Source: Terrabacter aerolatus | Lineage (GTDB): Bacteria; Actinomycetota; Actinomycetes; Actinomycetales; Dermatophilaceae | Assembly: GCF_007991735.1 (NCBI RefSeq) | Contig: NZ_BJYX01000004.1 | Span: forward strand, 1 to 64,000 | Length of the DNA: 64,000 bases | Reading direction: 5' to 3' | Shown: positions 1 to 10,118 of the stretch, piece by piece | Position numbering within the stretch: the first letter of the stretch is position 1 | Layout: each line of letters starts with the position of its first letter | Notes under the pieces: generated by a model | What the model was told of the DNA's origin: nothing | Databases searched by the model: none | The model's input: the letters and a program-made list of their open reading frames with translations, nothing else | Translations under genes and position numbers: made by a program

Positions 1-22
1 GGGGGTCGCCGATACTGGCCGG

Positions 23-775
23 ATGCAGCTGCTCGTTCCCGGCCGCTCAGGCCTGCCCGCCCTGGCACACCTCGACACGGCCTCGCTGGCGACCGCGTAT
101 GCCGCCCCGGCCGGGTCGTGGGTGCGCTGCAACATGGTCACCTCGCTCGACGGCGCTGCGACGGGCGCCGACGGGAGGTCCGGATCGATCAACAACGACG
201 CGGACCACGTCGTGTTCGAGATGCTCCGGGCGCTCAGCCACGTCGTCGTCGTCGGGGCGGGAACCATCCGCGCGGAGGGCTATCCCCCACTGTCCGTCGC
301 AGACTCGCTCGTCGAGACCCGGCGCGGCCTCGGCCTGCCCGACGCGCTGCCCCTCGTCGCCGTCAGCAACCGTGGCGACGTGCCGCCGACGCTGAGCGGC
401 TGCCGCGACGGTCGGGCCCTGCTGGCGGTCCCGGCCTCGGCCCCGGGCCTCGCCGCGGCGCGGCGAGACCTGGGCGACGACAACGTCATCGTCTGCGGGG
501 ACGCCGAGCTCGACGTCGCGGCCCTCGTCTCCGCCCTGGGCGAGCGGGGCTGGAGCCACGTCCTGACCGAGGGAGGACCGAGCCTGCTCGCCTCCTTCCT
601 CGCGGCCGACCAGCTCGACGAGCTCTGCTTCTCGATCACGCCACAGGTCGTCGGGGGCGAGCACCCCCGCCCCGTGGGGCCCCACGGCACCCCGGTCGAC
701 CTCGACATCGAGCTGCTCGTCGAGCAGGACGGCACCCTGATGGGCCGCTGGCTCGTGCGTCGCGACGCGTCGTGA
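23..775 (+). CDS. RibD C-terminal-domain (DHFR-fold) reductase
   Basis: A stand-alone RibD_C/dihydrofolate-reductase-fold protein of 250 residues without the N-terminal deaminase domain of bifunctional RibD. Visible family signatures are the N-terminal substrate segment 'CNMVTSLDGAATG', the 'VVVGAGTIRAEGY' NADPH-binding loop and the C-terminal 'LTEGGPSLLASFL' motif. It should be a soluble NAD(P)H-dependent reductase of a pteridine or pyrimidine-type substrate. The equivalent M. tuberculosis gene (Rv2671) is known to act as an alternative dihydrofolate reductase. No Shine-Dalgarno sequence precedes the ATG; GATACT lies 6 bases upstream, compatible with a leaderless message. Family assignment is secure; the substrate is not. 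Confidence 0.85.
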   Translation: MQLLVPGRSGLPALAHLDTASLATAYAAPAGSWVRCNMVTSLDGAATGADGRSGSINNDADHVVFEMLRALSHVVVVGAGTIRAEGYPPLSVADSLVETRRGLGLPDALPLVAVSNRGDVPPTLSGCRDGRALLAVPASAPGLAAARRDLGDDNVIVCGDAELDVAALVSALGERGWSHVLTEGGPSLLASFLAADQLDELCFSITPQVVGGEHPRPVGPHGTPVDLDIELLVEQDGTLMGRWLVRRDAS

Positions 776-795
776 CCTGACCGCGGACGGGATGC

Positions 796-1998
796 TCAGC
801 GGCCCTCGACGAAGGCGCGGAGCACCCGCTCCCAGCGCTCGGGGTCGTAGTTCCACTCCCGACAGTGCCGGGCGGTGTCCCAGCGCTCGAACCCCACGAG
901 GTCGGGACGGCGCCCCGCGAGGGCGACGGCCGGACCGATCGGCACGAAGTCGTCGCCGTCGGAGGCGATGACGAGCATCGGGTGACGCAGCTCGTCCGCC
1001 CGGGCGACCCAGTCGGTGCGCGCGACGTCGATCGGCTCACGCACGCCGACGAGCCGACGGCTGCGGCGCGACCCCAGCAGGTCGGTGGCCACGCGCACGA
1101 GCGGCCCTGGCATCCGGTGCAGGCGACCGTGGTGGCGCAGCACGACCCCCCAGTCGATGACGGGCGAGTCGAGCACCACCCCGACGACCCGGCTCGACAG
1201 GGGTGACCGGTCCAGCGTCTGCAGCACGATCGCACCACCCATCGACCACCCGAGCAGGAGGATGCGCCGCGCACCGTGCGACACGGCATACCCCATCGCC
1301 GCCTCGACGTCGCGCCACTCCGAGAGCCCGAGGTTGTAGCGGCCGTCGGGCCCGCGTGGGGCGTCGCGGTCGTTGCGGTAGGACACGAGCAGGCTCGTCC
1401 ACCCCGCCTCGCGCAGGACGGGCACGGCGCGGAGCGTCTCCTCCCGCCGGGCACCCCGACCGTGCACGAGCACGGCCCAGTCGCCACCGGCCGACCCGCC
1501 GTCGGGACGCACCAGCCACGCGGGCAGCGGTCCGACGTCGGACAGGATGCTGACGTCCTCGTCGGGCAGCTCGAGACTGACCGAGGGCCGGTCCCAGTAG
1601 TAGTACTGGTTCCAGCGTGCGGGTCCGACCTCGAGCACGCCGCGGTCGACGGCGAGGAGCCGTCGCGTCACCGACACGGCGTCCGTCCGGACGATGTCGC
1701 CCACGCGCACGTGACCCGCTCCCCCGTCGAGCCACACGCCGTAGCGCCCGGGAACGGCCGTCTCCGGGGTCAGGCCGAAGGTGACCGTCCCCGCGTCGTG
1801 ACGCAGGATCTCGACGTCGTCGGGCTGCAGCTCGTCCGGGGTGATGACCTTGCGGGCGAAGTAGGCGGCCGCAGCGACGGTCCCGCCGGCCACGCCCACG
1901 ACGGAGCCGGTGCCCGCGGCGGCCGCCACGAGCACCGGACGCGAGACGAGTCGGCGCACCTGCACGCGCTCATCGTCGCAAAGGAGCTCGGGCGGCAC
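796..1998 (-). CDS. Alpha/beta hydrolase with N-terminal membrane anchor
   Basis: About 400 residues. After a short basic N-terminus comes a hydrophobic Ala/Val-rich stretch (roughly residues 20-45), likely a membrane anchor or uncleaved signal. The C-terminal half is an alpha/beta hydrolase: nucleophile elbow 'GWSMGG', an acid within 'ASDGDDFVP' and a likely catalytic His in 'TARHCREWN'. The substrate is unknown. It converges on the reductase upstream with only about 20 bases between stops. The GTG at 1998 gives the longest reading; a GTG about 11 codons downstream is an equally plausible start because neither has a clear ribosome-binding site. Confidence 0.8.
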   Translation of the reverse strand: MPPELLCDDERVQVRRLVSRPVLVAAAAGTGSVVGVAGGTVAAAAYFARKVITPDELQPDDVEILRHDAGTVTFGLTPETAVPGRYGVWLDGGAGHVRVGDIVRTDAVSVTRRLLAVDRGVLEVGPARWNQYYYWDRPSVSLELPDEDVSILSDVGPLPAWLVRPDGGSAGGDWAVLVHGRGARREETLRAVPVLREAGWTSLLVSYRNDRDAPRGPDGRYNLGLSEWRDVEAAMGYAVSHGARRILLLGWSMGGAIVLQTLDRSPLSSRVVGVVLDSPVIDWGVVLRHHGRLHRMPGPLVRVATDLLGSRRSRRLVGVREPIDVARTDWVARADELRHPMLVIASDGDDFVPIGPAVALAGRRPDLVGFERWDTARHCREWNYDPERWERVLRAFVEGR

Positions 1999-2048
1999 GT
2001 CACCGGCTCGCCGGGCACAAACCCGGCCCGCGTGGCGTTGGTGTGGAC

Positions 2049-2504
2049 ATGAGCCATCGCGACGCCTCGAGCACCTCCGACAAGCCGTATGCCGTCCAGC
2101 GCACCGACGAGGAGTGGCGCGCCATCCTGTCGCCCGCCGAGTACCAGGTGCTGCGACAGGCCGGCACCGAGCCGGCCTTCCGCGGCGAGTACACCGACAC
2201 GAAGACCCAGGGTGTCTACTCCTGCCGCGCCTGCGGCACCGAGCTGTTCCGCAGCGACACGAAGTTCGAGTCGCACTGCGGGTGGCCGTCCTTCTACTCC
2301 CCCCTCGCCGGTGACACGGTCGAGTACATCGAGGACCGCGCCTTCGGGATGAAGCGCGTCGAGGTGCGCTGCGCCAACTGCGGCTCCCACCTCGGCCACG
2401 TCTTCGAGGGTGAGGGCTACGACACCCCGACGGACCAGCGCTACTGCATCAACTCCATCTCGCTGCGACTCCAGCCGGACGACGACACGGCACCCCAGGC
2501 CTGA
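2049..2504 (+). CDS. msrB: Peptide-methionine (R)-S-oxide reductase MsrB
   Basis: MsrB reduces the R-epimer of methionine sulfoxide in proteins, using thioredoxin for recycling. The 151-residue length fits the family. Two CxxC zinc-site pairs are visible ('CRAC' and 'CANC'), together with 'HCGWPSFY', 'GSHLGHVF' and the C-terminal 'RYCINSISL' carrying the catalytic cysteine. ATG at 2049 is chosen; an in-frame GTG lies two codons upstream. There is no evident Shine-Dalgarno sequence. It is a cytosolic repair enzyme next to heme-biosynthesis genes, as in mycobacteria. Confidence 0.95.
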   Translation: MSHRDASSTSDKPYAVQRTDEEWRAILSPAEYQVLRQAGTEPAFRGEYTDTKTQGVYSCRACGTELFRSDTKFESHCGWPSFYSPLAGDTVEYIEDRAFGMKRVEVRCANCGSHLGHVFEGEGYDTPTDQRYCINSISLRLQPDDDTAPQA

Positions 2505-2567
2505 CGTCCGTCGCCGGCCGACCCCGCCGACCCCACCGACCCCGCTGCGGCGACGGGTCTCCTCGCC

Positions 2568-2573
2568 TAGATT
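2568..2573 (+). promoter_or_regulatory. -10 box (TAGATT) of a probable leaderless promoter
   Basis: TAGATT matches the actinobacterial TAnnnT -10 consensus and ends 6 bases before the ATG of the DUF1707 gene, so transcription is expected to start at or next to the start codon. Confidence 0.55.
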
Positions 2574-2579
2574 CGTCCC

Positions 2580-2984
2580 ATGGAGGACGACGGCGACATC
2601 CGCATCGGCACCGCCGAGCGCGAGGAGGCCCTGGCCGCGCTGGCCGAGCACCACGCGGCCGGTCGCCTCGACGCCGACGAGTACGAGGACCGGCGCGGTC
2701 GGGCCACGGACGCGATCGTCCGGCGCGAGCTGACCTCGCTCTTCACCGATCTGCCGGAGCCGCGGCCGGCCCTCCGCCCCGTGGCCGCGCCGGGCGCAGG
2801 CGTGACGCGGGCGCCGAACCCGGGCGGGACGGCGCCGGGGAGGTCGGCTCGGAGCAGGATCGGCCGCACGCTCGTCAGCCTGTCGCCGTTCATCGCCCTC
2901 GCAGCCTTCTTCACCACGAAGAGCTGGCTCGCGTTCCTGCTCGTGCCGATCATCGCGATCATGGCCAGGGCGCTCGACGACTGA
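2580..2984 (+). CDS. DUF1707 domain membrane protein
   Basis: A 134-residue protein with an N-terminal DUF1707 domain (roughly residues 6-55, including 'IGTAEREEALAALAEHHAAG' and 'LDADEYEDRR'), a Pro/Gly/Arg-rich linker, and two hydrophobic segments near the C-terminus (about residues 97-108 and 112-127), so it is membrane-bound. DUF1707 is an actinobacterial domain often found in small membrane proteins and beside regulators; its function is not established. No Shine-Dalgarno sequence is present; the -10-like TAGATT sits just before the start. Confidence 0.85.
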   Translation: MEDDGDIRIGTAEREEALAALAEHHAAGRLDADEYEDRRGRATDAIVRRELTSLFTDLPEPRPALRPVAAPGAGVTRAPNPGGTAPGRSARSRIGRTLVSLSPFIALAAFFTTKSWLAFLLVPIIAIMARALDD

Positions 2985-3009
2985 GCGCGCCCGCGTCCTC
3001 GGGCGGGTG

Positions 3010-3711
3010 TCAGCGCAGGTTGGCGACGAGCTCGGCGGGCTCGACCTTCGGACCGGTGAAGAACGGGATCTCCTCACGCACGTGCATGCGCGCCCGGGAG
3101 GCGCGCAGCTCGCGCATGAGGTCGACGATGCGGTGAAGCTCGTCGGCTTCGAAGGCCAGGAGCCACTCGTAGTCGCCGAGGGCGAAGGACGCGATGGTGT
3201 TGGCCCGCACGTCCGGGAAGTCCCGGGCCATCTGGCCGTGCTCACGCAGCAGGTCGCGGCGCTCGCCGTCCTCGAGGAGGTACCACTCGTAGGAGCGGAC
3301 GAAGGGGTAGACGCAGATGTACTTGCGGGCGACCTCGTCGGCCATGAAGGCGGGGATGTGGCTCTTGTTGAACTCGGCCGGACGATGCAGCGCCGCATTG
3401 CTCCAGACCGGCTCGAGGTGCTGACCGAGCTCGGTGCGCAGGAGCCGGTGGTAGGCCGACTGGAGCTGCTCGATCGTCTCGGCGTGCCACCACACCATGA
3501 AGTCGGCGTCGCCACGCAGGCCGGCCACGTCGTAGAGGCCCCGCACCACGACGCCCTCCTCGGCGAGGTCGGCCAGGAACGCCTCGAGCTCGGCCGTGAC
3601 CTTGCCGCGGTCGTCGCCGAGCGGCGTGACGCTGCTGAACACCGACCACATGCAGTAGCGGATGGTGTCGTTGATCTCTCGCATCTGGGCCGGGGTCAGG
3701 CGCTCGCTCAT
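3010..3711 (-). CDS. hemQ: Coproheme decarboxylase HemQ (ChdC)
   Basis: Chlorite-dismutase-family protein of 233 residues, the size of actinobacterial HemQ. It catalyses the last step of the coproporphyrin-dependent heme pathway, the peroxide-dependent oxidative decarboxylation of coproheme to heme b. Visible signatures are 'FMVWWHAET', '[16 protein letters not shown]', which carries the conserved Tyr-containing segment of HemQ, and '[12 protein letters not shown]'-like helices. It lies 31 bases downstream of hemY on the same strand, so the two are probably co-transcribed. GATGAT lies 6 bases before the ATG, which could also permit an internal leaderless start. Family assignment is firm. Confidence 0.95.
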   Translation of the reverse strand: MSERLTPAQMREINDTIRYCMWSVFSSVTPLGDDRGKVTAELEAFLADLAEEGVVVRGLYDVAGLRGDADFMVWWHAETIEQLQSAYHRLLRTELGQHLEPVWSNAALHRPAEFNKSHIPAFMADEVARKYICVYPFVRSYEWYLLEDGERRDLLREHGQMARDFPDVRANTIASFALGDYEWLLAFEADELHRIVDLMRELRASRARMHVREEIPFFTGPKVEPAELVANLR

Positions 3712-3742
3712 GGGTCCATCATCCCCCGTGCTCCGGAGGCTC

Positions 3743-5125
3743 TCACCCGGGGGTCACGACGGCACGGGCCGCCGATCGCCCCGAGGCGATGCACGCCGGG
3801 ATCCCGACGCCGTCGTAGGCCGCGCCGCACAGTGCGAGCCCCTCGGGCAGCAGGCGGGTGGGAGCCAGACGCGCACGGTGCCCCACGGCATACTGCGGCA
3901 GCCCCCCGCCCCAGCGCTGCACGTGGGTGGCGACGGGATCGGGCAAGCCCGGCCCGAGAACGGTCCTCAGGTCCGCGAGCGCGACGTCGACGAGGTCGTC
4001 GTCCGGCCGCTGGAGGCCGGCCTCCTCGCGGTGGCGCCCGACGGAGGCCCGGAGGAACGTCCGGTCGGCGTGCGCGGCGGCGAGCCAGGGCCACTTCACC
4101 GTGCTGAAGGTCGACGCCTTGATCGTCAGCGCCTCGGTGGGGGGCACGAGGAAGCCGCTGCCGTCGAGCACGGCCGGCGCGGGACCGTCGAGGGCGAGGG
4201 TCACGATGGCCATCGAGGCGTACTCCAGGGCGCCGAGAGCGGCGGCTGCGGCAGGGGCCACGTCACGCAGGAGACGGGACGCCGGGGCCGCCGGGGCCGC
4301 GAGGACGACGGCGTCGAAGCGCTCGTCGACGACGGCGGTCGTGGGTCCGGTCGAGACGACCCATCCCGCCCCGTCGCGACGGAGCGTGCGGGCCATCGCA
4401 GACGTTCGGATCTGCACGCCTGCGGCGAGAAGCCGGCGCTCGAGCACCTCGGGCAGCGTCCCGAGACCACCGGTGAGGGTGGCGAAGACGGGACGGCCGG
4501 CCTGCGGCCCGCTCGCCGCGGCGACCGCAGCGGCCCGGGCGACGTCGAGCAGCGGGCGTCCGTCGTGCGCCGCGGCCGCGAGCGCCGGCACGGCCAGCTC
4601 CGCCGAGATCTCTCGCGAGTGGCCGGCGTACACCCCGGCCAGCAGCGGCTCGACGAGTCGGTCGGTCACGGCCGCACCGAGCCGGGCATCGACGAGATCG
4701 CCCACCGAGAGGTCGCCCGTCACGGGACCCGTGACGATCTCGTGGGCGAGACGGTCGACCTCCTCGTCCGTGAGGAGCCCCCGCACCGACGACGGGTCCG
4801 ACGGCACGCCCATGAGGGTCCCGCGCGGCATCGCCCAGCGCCTCCCCCTCGAGACGATGGAGGCGCCGGCCGGACCGGGGTGCGTGACGAGGTCGTCGAC
4901 GCCGAGCTCGTCGAAGAGGGCCAGAGCCTCGGGGCGACGGGCCAGCACCGACTCGGCCCCGACGTCGATGCGGACGCCCCCGACGTCCTCGAGACGGAGC
5001 TTCCCGCCGAGCCGGTCCGAGCCCTCGAGGACGGTGACGGTGACGTCGCCATCGATCCGGCACAGCTCCCAGGCGGCCGCGAGGCCGCTGATCCCGCCAC
5101 CGATGACTGCGACCGACCTGACCAT
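3743..5125 (-). CDS. hemY: Coproporphyrinogen III oxidase (CgoX/HemY, FAD-dependent)
   Basis: A 460-residue flavoprotein of the protoporphyrinogen-oxidase family. The N-terminal dinucleotide-binding motif is '[17 protein letters not shown]', followed by the family '[10 protein letters not shown]' segment. The C-terminus '[18 protein letters not shown]' is the second FAD-binding region. In actinobacteria this enzyme oxidises coproporphyrinogen III to coproporphyrin III, acting with HemQ, encoded immediately downstream, and with ferrochelatase, encoded near 48 kb. The gene is divergent from the DedA gene with a 67-base intergenic region. Confidence 0.93.
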   Translation of the reverse strand: MVRSVAVIGGGISGLAAAWELCRIDGDVTVTVLEGSDRLGGKLRLEDVGGVRIDVGAESVLARRPEALALFDELGVDDLVTHPGPAGASIVSRGRRWAMPRGTLMGVPSDPSSVRGLLTDEEVDRLAHEIVTGPVTGDLSVGDLVDARLGAAVTDRLVEPLLAGVYAGHSREISAELAVPALAAAAHDGRPLLDVARAAAVAAASGPQAGRPVFATLTGGLGTLPEVLERRLLAAGVQIRTSAMARTLRRDGAGWVVSTGPTTAVVDERFDAVVLAAPAAPASRLLRDVAPAAAAALGALEYASMAIVTLALDGPAPAVLDGSGFLVPPTEALTIKASTFSTVKWPWLAAAHADRTFLRASVGRHREEAGLQRPDDDLVDVALADLRTVLGPGLPDPVATHVQRWGGGLPQYAVGHRARLAPTRLLPEGLALCGAAYDGVGIPACIASGRSAARAVVTPG

Positions 5126-5192
5126 GTGGCCACTCTTTCACCCGGAGGCCGGCGGTTTGTCCGTGGCCCGGCCCCTGAGGGAGGCTGGGCGC

Positions 5193-5852
5193 ATGGGTAC
5201 CCCCGCGCTGCTCGTCGCCCAGCCAACCGCGGAGCTGTCCGGTCTCGTCGGGATCGCCTACCGCGTCATCCAGCGGCTCGGTGAGTGGGGTGTCGCCGCC
5301 CTGACCTTCCTCGAGACCGTCGTCCCCCCGATCCCCAGCGAGGTCGTGCTCCCGCTCGCCGGATTCATCGCCCGCCAGGGCGGGCTCGACCTGACGCTGC
5401 TGGTGGTCACGAGCACGATCGGCTCGTACGTCGGAGCGCTCGCCCTCTACCTGTTGGCGGCTCGTCTCGGACAGGAGCGGGCCGTCGACGTGATGGGCCG
5501 TCTGCCTCTCGTCGACCGCGACGACTTCGTGCGCGCGACGGAGTGGTTCACCGACCACGGCCGGCGCTCGGTCTTCTTCGGCCGGCTCGTGCCCGGGGTG
5601 CGCAGCCTCGTGTCGCTGCCGGCGGGTGCGGTCCGCATGCCGCTCGCGCGGTTCTCGGTCCTCACCGTCGCGGGAAGCGCCGTCTGGAACGGGCTGCTCA
5701 TCGGGCTCGGCTGGCTGCTCGGCTCCCGCTACGAGCTCGTCGACCAGTACTCGTCGGTGCTCGACTGGGTCGTCAGGGGCGCGGTGCTCGCGCTCCTCGG
5801 CTGGCTCGTGGTGCGCCGGGTGCGCCGCGGGCGCGAGGCACGCAGCAGCTGA
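5193..5852 (+). CDS. DedA family membrane protein
   Basis: A 219-residue polytopic membrane protein of the DedA/SNARE-associated family. Characteristic stretches are 'FLETVVPPIPSEVVLPLAGF' near the N-terminus and 'FFGRLVPGVRSLVSLPAGAV' in the middle, with hydrophobic helices at roughly 23-45, 55-80, 145-175 and 190-210. DedA proteins act in membrane lipid and proton-motive-force homeostasis; several work as undecaprenyl-phosphate or phospholipid transporters, and the substrate cannot be read here. The ATG at 5193 is preceded by GGGAGG at good spacing, which favours it over upstream in-frame possibilities. Confidence 0.9.
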   Translation: MGTPALLVAQPTAELSGLVGIAYRVIQRLGEWGVAALTFLETVVPPIPSEVVLPLAGFIARQGGLDLTLLVVTSTIGSYVGALALYLLAARLGQERAVDVMGRLPLVDRDDFVRATEWFTDHGRRSVFFGRLVPGVRSLVSLPAGAVRMPLARFSVLTVAGSAVWNGLLIGLGWLLGSRYELVDQYSSVLDWVVRGAVLALLGWLVVRRVRRGREARSS

Positions 5853-6005
5853 GGCGTCATGGGGACCGCGGCCACGGTCCCGCGGACTACGACCGCAACG
5901 ATCGGGACCGCCCGCGTGTCTTCACAGACAAGCACGTCGCCACTACTCCCGCGGGCCCGGGACCGTCCCGTTCCGGCGCGGAGGCGACCCGTCGGAAGGC
6001 CTGCC

Positions 6006-7265
6006 ATGACCGCTGCGTCCCACCTGCCACCGCTGCCGCGTCTGACGTCCCGACCCCCTGCGCGACGGCGGCTCCTCCCCGTGCTCCTCGTGGTCGCGGC
6101 CGTCCTCGCGCTCTCGATCCCGTTGGGCCTCAGAGCGCTCCACGGGTCCTCGTCCTCCTCAGGAGCGTCATCGGGCGGCTCGTCGGCGAGTGAGGTGAGT
6201 CCCGGGGCGCTCACCCGCGACGGGGCAGTGGCTCCGGGTGCCGGCAGGCAGACCGACGCGAACGCGGGGGCGGGGGTCAAGGCCCCCGCCGACGCCGGCG
6301 CCGTCCCGGGGGCCGGCCTGGGCTCGGTCACGGTCGTGGAGACGAAGATCGCCCGGTCGGCCTGGCTCGGGATCAAGGTCGGCGACCTCACGGGATCGGC
6401 GGCCCGCGTCCGCGTCGTCGCCACCGACGTCGGCGGGCAGGTGACGTCCGAGAACGTCGTCACCGCGGTCGACCCGACAGGCGGACCGGTGGGCGGACCG
6501 ATGGGGCCGGGCGGCGTCGACCCGAGCTCCGGGGCGAGCTCCTCGGGTTCCACGGGTTCCTCGGGATCCCTGAGCCCCTCGAGCTCCGTCATCGGGCTCG
6601 ACGAGGCGCGGCTCGTCATCAGCGTGCCGGCCAAGACCCTCGACGACGTGCTGACCAGGCTGTCGGCGATCGGGACGGTGAGCTACCGCTCGTCCCAGTC
6701 GCAGGACGTCACCGACACCTACATCGACACCAAGGCCCGCATCCAGCCCATGCGTGACGGGATCGACAGGGTGCGTGCGCTGCTCGCCAAGACGACCGAC
6801 CTCCAGCAGGTCATCACCCTCGAGAGCGAGCTGAGCCGTCGTCAGGCCGACCTGGACTCTCTCGAGCAGCGCCTCGCTCAGCTGGACGCGATGACGACGA
6901 TGAGCGACGTGACGGTGGCGCTCTGGACCGATGCGACGACGCCCGTGGCGACCCAGGACGGCGTCCCCGGCGGTCTGCGCACGGCCTGGGACGGCCTGCT
7001 CGGCTCGGTCACCGTCATCGTCACCGGCCTGGCCGTGCTGCTGCCGTGGCTCGTCCTGCTCGTGCCGATCGCCCTGCTCGGCCTGCGGCTGCGGCGCCGG
7101 CGGGGCGTGGGTGTGCCGTCCGCCACCTCCGCGGTGCCCGCGACCTCTCCAGCCGTCGCCGTTCCGACCGTCCAGCCCGCCACGCCGTCCGCCGCGACGA
7201 CAGCGTCCGGCCCCGGGCCGTCGGCGGGCGCCGGGGTCTCCGGCCCGTCCTCGTCGGACGACTGA
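6006..7265 (+). CDS. DUF4349 domain lipoprotein/membrane protein
   Basis: A 419-residue envelope protein. A basic N-terminus is followed by a transmembrane or signal segment (about residues 20-42) and a Ser/Gly/Ala-rich low-complexity stretch. The DUF4349 domain follows with 'SAWLGIKVGDL', 'VTSENVVTAVDP', 'ARLVISVPAKTLDDVL' and 'DTYIDTKARIQ'. A coiled-coil helix pair (about 275-315) precedes a C-terminal transmembrane helix ending 'RLRRRRG' and an Ala/Pro/Ser-rich tail. The ATG at 6006 has GGAAGG upstream; a longer reading back to 5859 adds no recognisable domain. Function is unknown; DUF4349 proteins are predicted cell-envelope proteins. Confidence 0.82.
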   Translation: MTAASHLPPLPRLTSRPPARRRLLPVLLVVAAVLALSIPLGLRALHGSSSSSGASSGGSSASEVSPGALTRDGAVAPGAGRQTDANAGAGVKAPADAGAVPGAGLGSVTVVETKIARSAWLGIKVGDLTGSAARVRVVATDVGGQVTSENVVTAVDPTGGPVGGPMGPGGVDPSSGASSSGSTGSSGSLSPSSSVIGLDEARLVISVPAKTLDDVLTRLSAIGTVSYRSSQSQDVTDTYIDTKARIQPMRDGIDRVRALLAKTTDLQQVITLESELSRRQADLDSLEQRLAQLDAMTTMSDVTVALWTDATTPVATQDGVPGGLRTAWDGLLGSVTVIVTGLAVLLPWLVLLVPIALLGLRLRRRRGVGVPSATSAVPATSPAVAVPTVQPATPSAATTASGPGPSAGAGVSGPSSSDD

Positions 7266-7291
7266 GCGGCGTGACGGTGCCGGCGGCTCGG

Positions 7292-8974
7292 TCAGCGACC
7301 GAGCCGCTGGCGCAGCAGGTCGGCGACCTGGCGCACCTCACGCACGTGGAGGGCGTGGGCGATGCCGACGTAGATGACGCCGAAGACGAGCCCGACGAGA
7401 CCGATCTCGAGGGCGCTGGCGAACATCCGCTTGAGGTCCGACGACGAGCTGTCGATGGCCGCCCCGGTGATGGGGTGCAGCACGAGGGTGACCCCCGACG
7501 CGACGAGTCCGGCGACGGTCGCGGCGACGCCGACGCGCGCCGTGGTGACGATGCCGCTCGAGAGGCCGAGTGGCCCGGTGCGTCGTCGAAGGAGGTACAG
7601 GCCCACCGCAGAGCTCACGACGTTGCCGACGGTCTGGCCCATCGCCATGATCCCGATGGCCCAGACCGGGTTGACGAAGAGCGTCACGACACCGGCGAGC
7701 GCGCTGATACCGGTGAGCAGGGCCTGCATCACGACGGTCGGCTTGCCGTCCTCGAGCGCGAAGAACATCCGGTAGCAGAGCAGGTCGAGGCCGAACGGCA
7801 CGAGTCCGAGGATCATGATGATCAGGACGCTGCCGGAGACCTCGACCGAGCGCGTGTCGATGCCCGGGTTGAGCAGCGCGACGATGGGGTTGGCGAGCAC
7901 GATGACGGCCACCATGATCGGCACGTTGGCCACGAGGGGCATCGTCAGCCCCGTGCGGAAGTCGCGCCGCAGGCTCGCCGTGTCACCAGCGGCCGCCGCT
8001 GCCGAGAAGCGCGGGAAGAGCGCCGTGATGATCGAGACCGTGACGAAGGCGTGCGGCAGCATGAAGAGCGTGAAGGCGATGCCGTAGGCCGCCGGCCCGC
8101 GCGCCGCCTGCTCCAGTCCGAGCGACTGCGCGGAGGCGGTGGCGTTGTTGAGCACGCCCTGGCTGATGAAGAAGCCGATCTGCGAGACCGCCAGACCCGC
8201 GAACGCCCACAGGGCCAGCCGGCTGACCCCGCCGAGCCCGACGCCGCGCAGACCCCAGCGGGGGCGGTAGTGGAATCCGGTCCGTCGCAGGGCCGGCACG
8301 AGCGAGAGCGCCTGGACCACGACGGAGAGCGTCGCCGACCCCGCGAAGAGCCAGATCATCGGCCCGGTCCACTCGGACGGGGCGCGGGGGCGCTGGTGTC
8401 CCCCGGCCCCGTCGTCCGGGCGCCCGAAGACGATGAGGAAGAGGACGAGGCCGGCGACCGCGACGACGTTGGCGATGAAGGGGGCCCACGCGAACGCGCC
8501 GAACCGGCCCCGCGCGTTGAGGATCTGGCCGAGCAGCGCGAAGAGGCCGTAGAAGAAGATCTGCGGCAGGCAGATGAGGGAGAAGGCGAGGGCGAGATCC
8601 TTGAACTGCGGAGAGGAGTTGCGCGCCAGCAGCCACACGAACCCGCCGGCGCCGGCCATGACGACGACGGTGATGACCGCCATTCCGGCGAGGGCGACCG
8701 TGATGACGCGGTCGGTGAACTCCTGGCCGCCGTCCTCGAGCTTCATGGCCCGCGCCAGCGACGGGATGAGGACCGCGTTGAGGATGCCGCCGGCCGCGAG
8801 GACGTAGAGCACGTTGGGCAGGGTGTTCGCGAGGGAGAACGCGTCACCGGCCAGCTGTGCTCCGATGATGGCGGTCAGCAGGCCGTTGCGCACCACACCG
8901 AGCACGCGTGAGGCCACGGACCCCCCGAGCATGGTGAGGCTGGAGCGTGCGACCGACGGAGCCGCTGTCGTCAT
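7292..8974 (-). CDS. murJ: Murein lipid II flippase MurJ (MviN)
   Basis: A 560-residue polytopic membrane protein of the MurJ/MviN family (MOP superfamily) with about 14 hydrophobic helices. The conserved N-terminal segment '[19 protein letters not shown]' followed by '[10 protein letters not shown]' is diagnostic. MurJ flips lipid II across the cytoplasmic membrane for peptidoglycan synthesis. The gene lacks the long cytoplasmic pseudokinase extension seen in mycobacterial MviN. Its ATG overlaps the TGA of hemE by 4 bases, so it is probably translated by coupling to hemE. An upstream in-frame extension that runs antisense through hemE is rejected because it has no hydrophobic character. Confidence 0.88.
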   Translation of the reverse strand: MTTAAPSVARSSLTMLGGSVASRVLGVVRNGLLTAIIGAQLAGDAFSLANTLPNVLYVLAAGGILNAVLIPSLARAMKLEDGGQEFTDRVITVALAGMAVITVVVMAGAGGFVWLLARNSSPQFKDLALAFSLICLPQIFFYGLFALLGQILNARGRFGAFAWAPFIANVVAVAGLVLFLIVFGRPDDGAGGHQRPRAPSEWTGPMIWLFAGSATLSVVVQALSLVPALRRTGFHYRPRWGLRGVGLGGVSRLALWAFAGLAVSQIGFFISQGVLNNATASAQSLGLEQAARGPAAYGIAFTLFMLPHAFVTVSIITALFPRFSAAAAAGDTASLRRDFRTGLTMPLVANVPIMVAVIVLANPIVALLNPGIDTRSVEVSGSVLIIMILGLVPFGLDLLCYRMFFALEDGKPTVVMQALLTGISALAGVVTLFVNPVWAIGIMAMGQTVGNVVSSAVGLYLLRRRTGPLGLSSGIVTTARVGVAATVAGLVASGVTLVLHPITGAAIDSSSSDLKRMFASALEIGLVGLVFGVIYVGIAHALHVREVRQVADLLRQRLGR

Positions 8975-10023
8975 CGGCGGCTCGAGCACTCGTGGACGAG
9001 CTCGGTCACCCGCGTCAGCACGTCGGGGTCGACACTGGGCAGCACTCCGTGGCCCAGGTTGAAGATGTGGCCGGGAGCGAGCCGGCCCTCCTCGACGATC
9101 TCGCGCACACGACGCTCGAGGACGTCCCACGGCGCGAACAGCAGGGCTGGATCGAGGTTGCCCTGGACGGCATACGTCGGCCCGAGCCGCTCGACGGCAT
9201 CGGTGAGCGACACCCGGTAGTCGACCCCGACCACCTCGGCGCCGGCCTGACCCATGAGGGCCAGCAGCTCGCCCGTGCCCACCCCGAAGTGGATGCGCGG
9301 CACGTCGAGGTCCGCGACGGCGCCGAGCGCGACGGCGGAGTGCGGCATGGCCCGCGCGGCGTAGTCGGCCCTGGACAGGGCGCCGGCCCACGAGTCGAAG
9401 AGCTGGACGGCACTCGCCCCGGCCTGGGCCTGCACGCGCAGGAACTCGCCGGAGATCTGGGCGAGCCGGGCACAGAGGGCGTCCCACAGGCCCGGGTCGC
9501 CGTGCATGAGCGCCTTGGTCTTCTCGTGGTTCTTCGAGGGACCGCCCTCGACGAGGTAGGAGGCGAGGGTGAAGGGAGCGCCGGCGAAACCGATGAGGGG
9601 GATGTCGCCGAGCTCGCGCACCAGCTGCTGGACGGCCTCGGTGACGAAGGGCACGTGCTGGGGTGTCAGCGGGACGAGCTGGTCGAGGTCCGCCGCGGAG
9701 CGGATCGGCCGCGCCACGACCGGGCCGACGCCGGGGACGATGTCGAGGTCGACGCCGATCGCCTTGAGGGGGACGACGATGTCGCTGAAGAAGATGGCGG
9801 CGTCGACGCCGTGGCGGCGCACCGGCTGCAGCGTGATCTCCGTGACGAGGTCGGGGCGCATGCATGACTCGAGCATCGGGATGCCCTCACGGACGGCGCG
9901 GTACTCGGGCAGCGACCGGCCGGCCTGACGCATGAACCACACCGGGGTCCGGGTGACCGACTCGCGGCGCGCCGCGCGGACGAGGTCGCTCTGGCGGGTG
10001 GATGGCGGGGCAGGGGTCGGCAC
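8971..10023 (-). CDS. hemE: Uroporphyrinogen decarboxylase
   Basis: A 350-residue HemE that converts uroporphyrinogen III to coproporphyrinogen III, the last step shared by all heme routes. The diagnostic '[16 protein letters not shown]' motif is at residues 27-42 and '[20 protein letters not shown]' in the middle. '[16 protein letters not shown]' near the end is the family C-terminal signature. The GTG start has CAGGAT 6 bases upstream rather than a ribosome-binding site. It overlaps murJ by 4 bases downstream. Divergent from the DUF3000 gene. Confidence 0.96.
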   Translation of the reverse strand: MPTPAPPSTRQSDLVRAARRESVTRTPVWFMRQAGRSLPEYRAVREGIPMLESCMRPDLVTEITLQPVRRHGVDAAIFFSDIVVPLKAIGVDLDIVPGVGPVVARPIRSAADLDQLVPLTPQHVPFVTEAVQQLVRELGDIPLIGFAGAPFTLASYLVEGGPSKNHEKTKALMHGDPGLWDALCARLAQISGEFLRVQAQAGASAVQLFDSWAGALSRADYAARAMPHSAVALGAVADLDVPRIHFGVGTGELLALMGQAGAEVVGVDYRVSLTDAVERLGPTYAVQGNLDPALLFAPWDVLERRVREIVEEGRLAPGHIFNLGHGVLPSVDPDVLTRVTELVHECSSRR

Positions 10024-10118
10024 CGGTCAATCCTGCCACGGGGGGCGGGGGGCCCCGCGCCACGCGCGTCCGGCGCGCCCTGAGGACAGATCGCCCGACT
10101 CCGGCATACCCTCATCTG

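Noticed and set aside
8975-9865. Longer reading of murJ running back through hemE
   Set aside because: The extension is antisense-type or out-of-frame composition without hydrophobic helices; the conserved MurJ start begins at the ATG overlapping the hemE stop.
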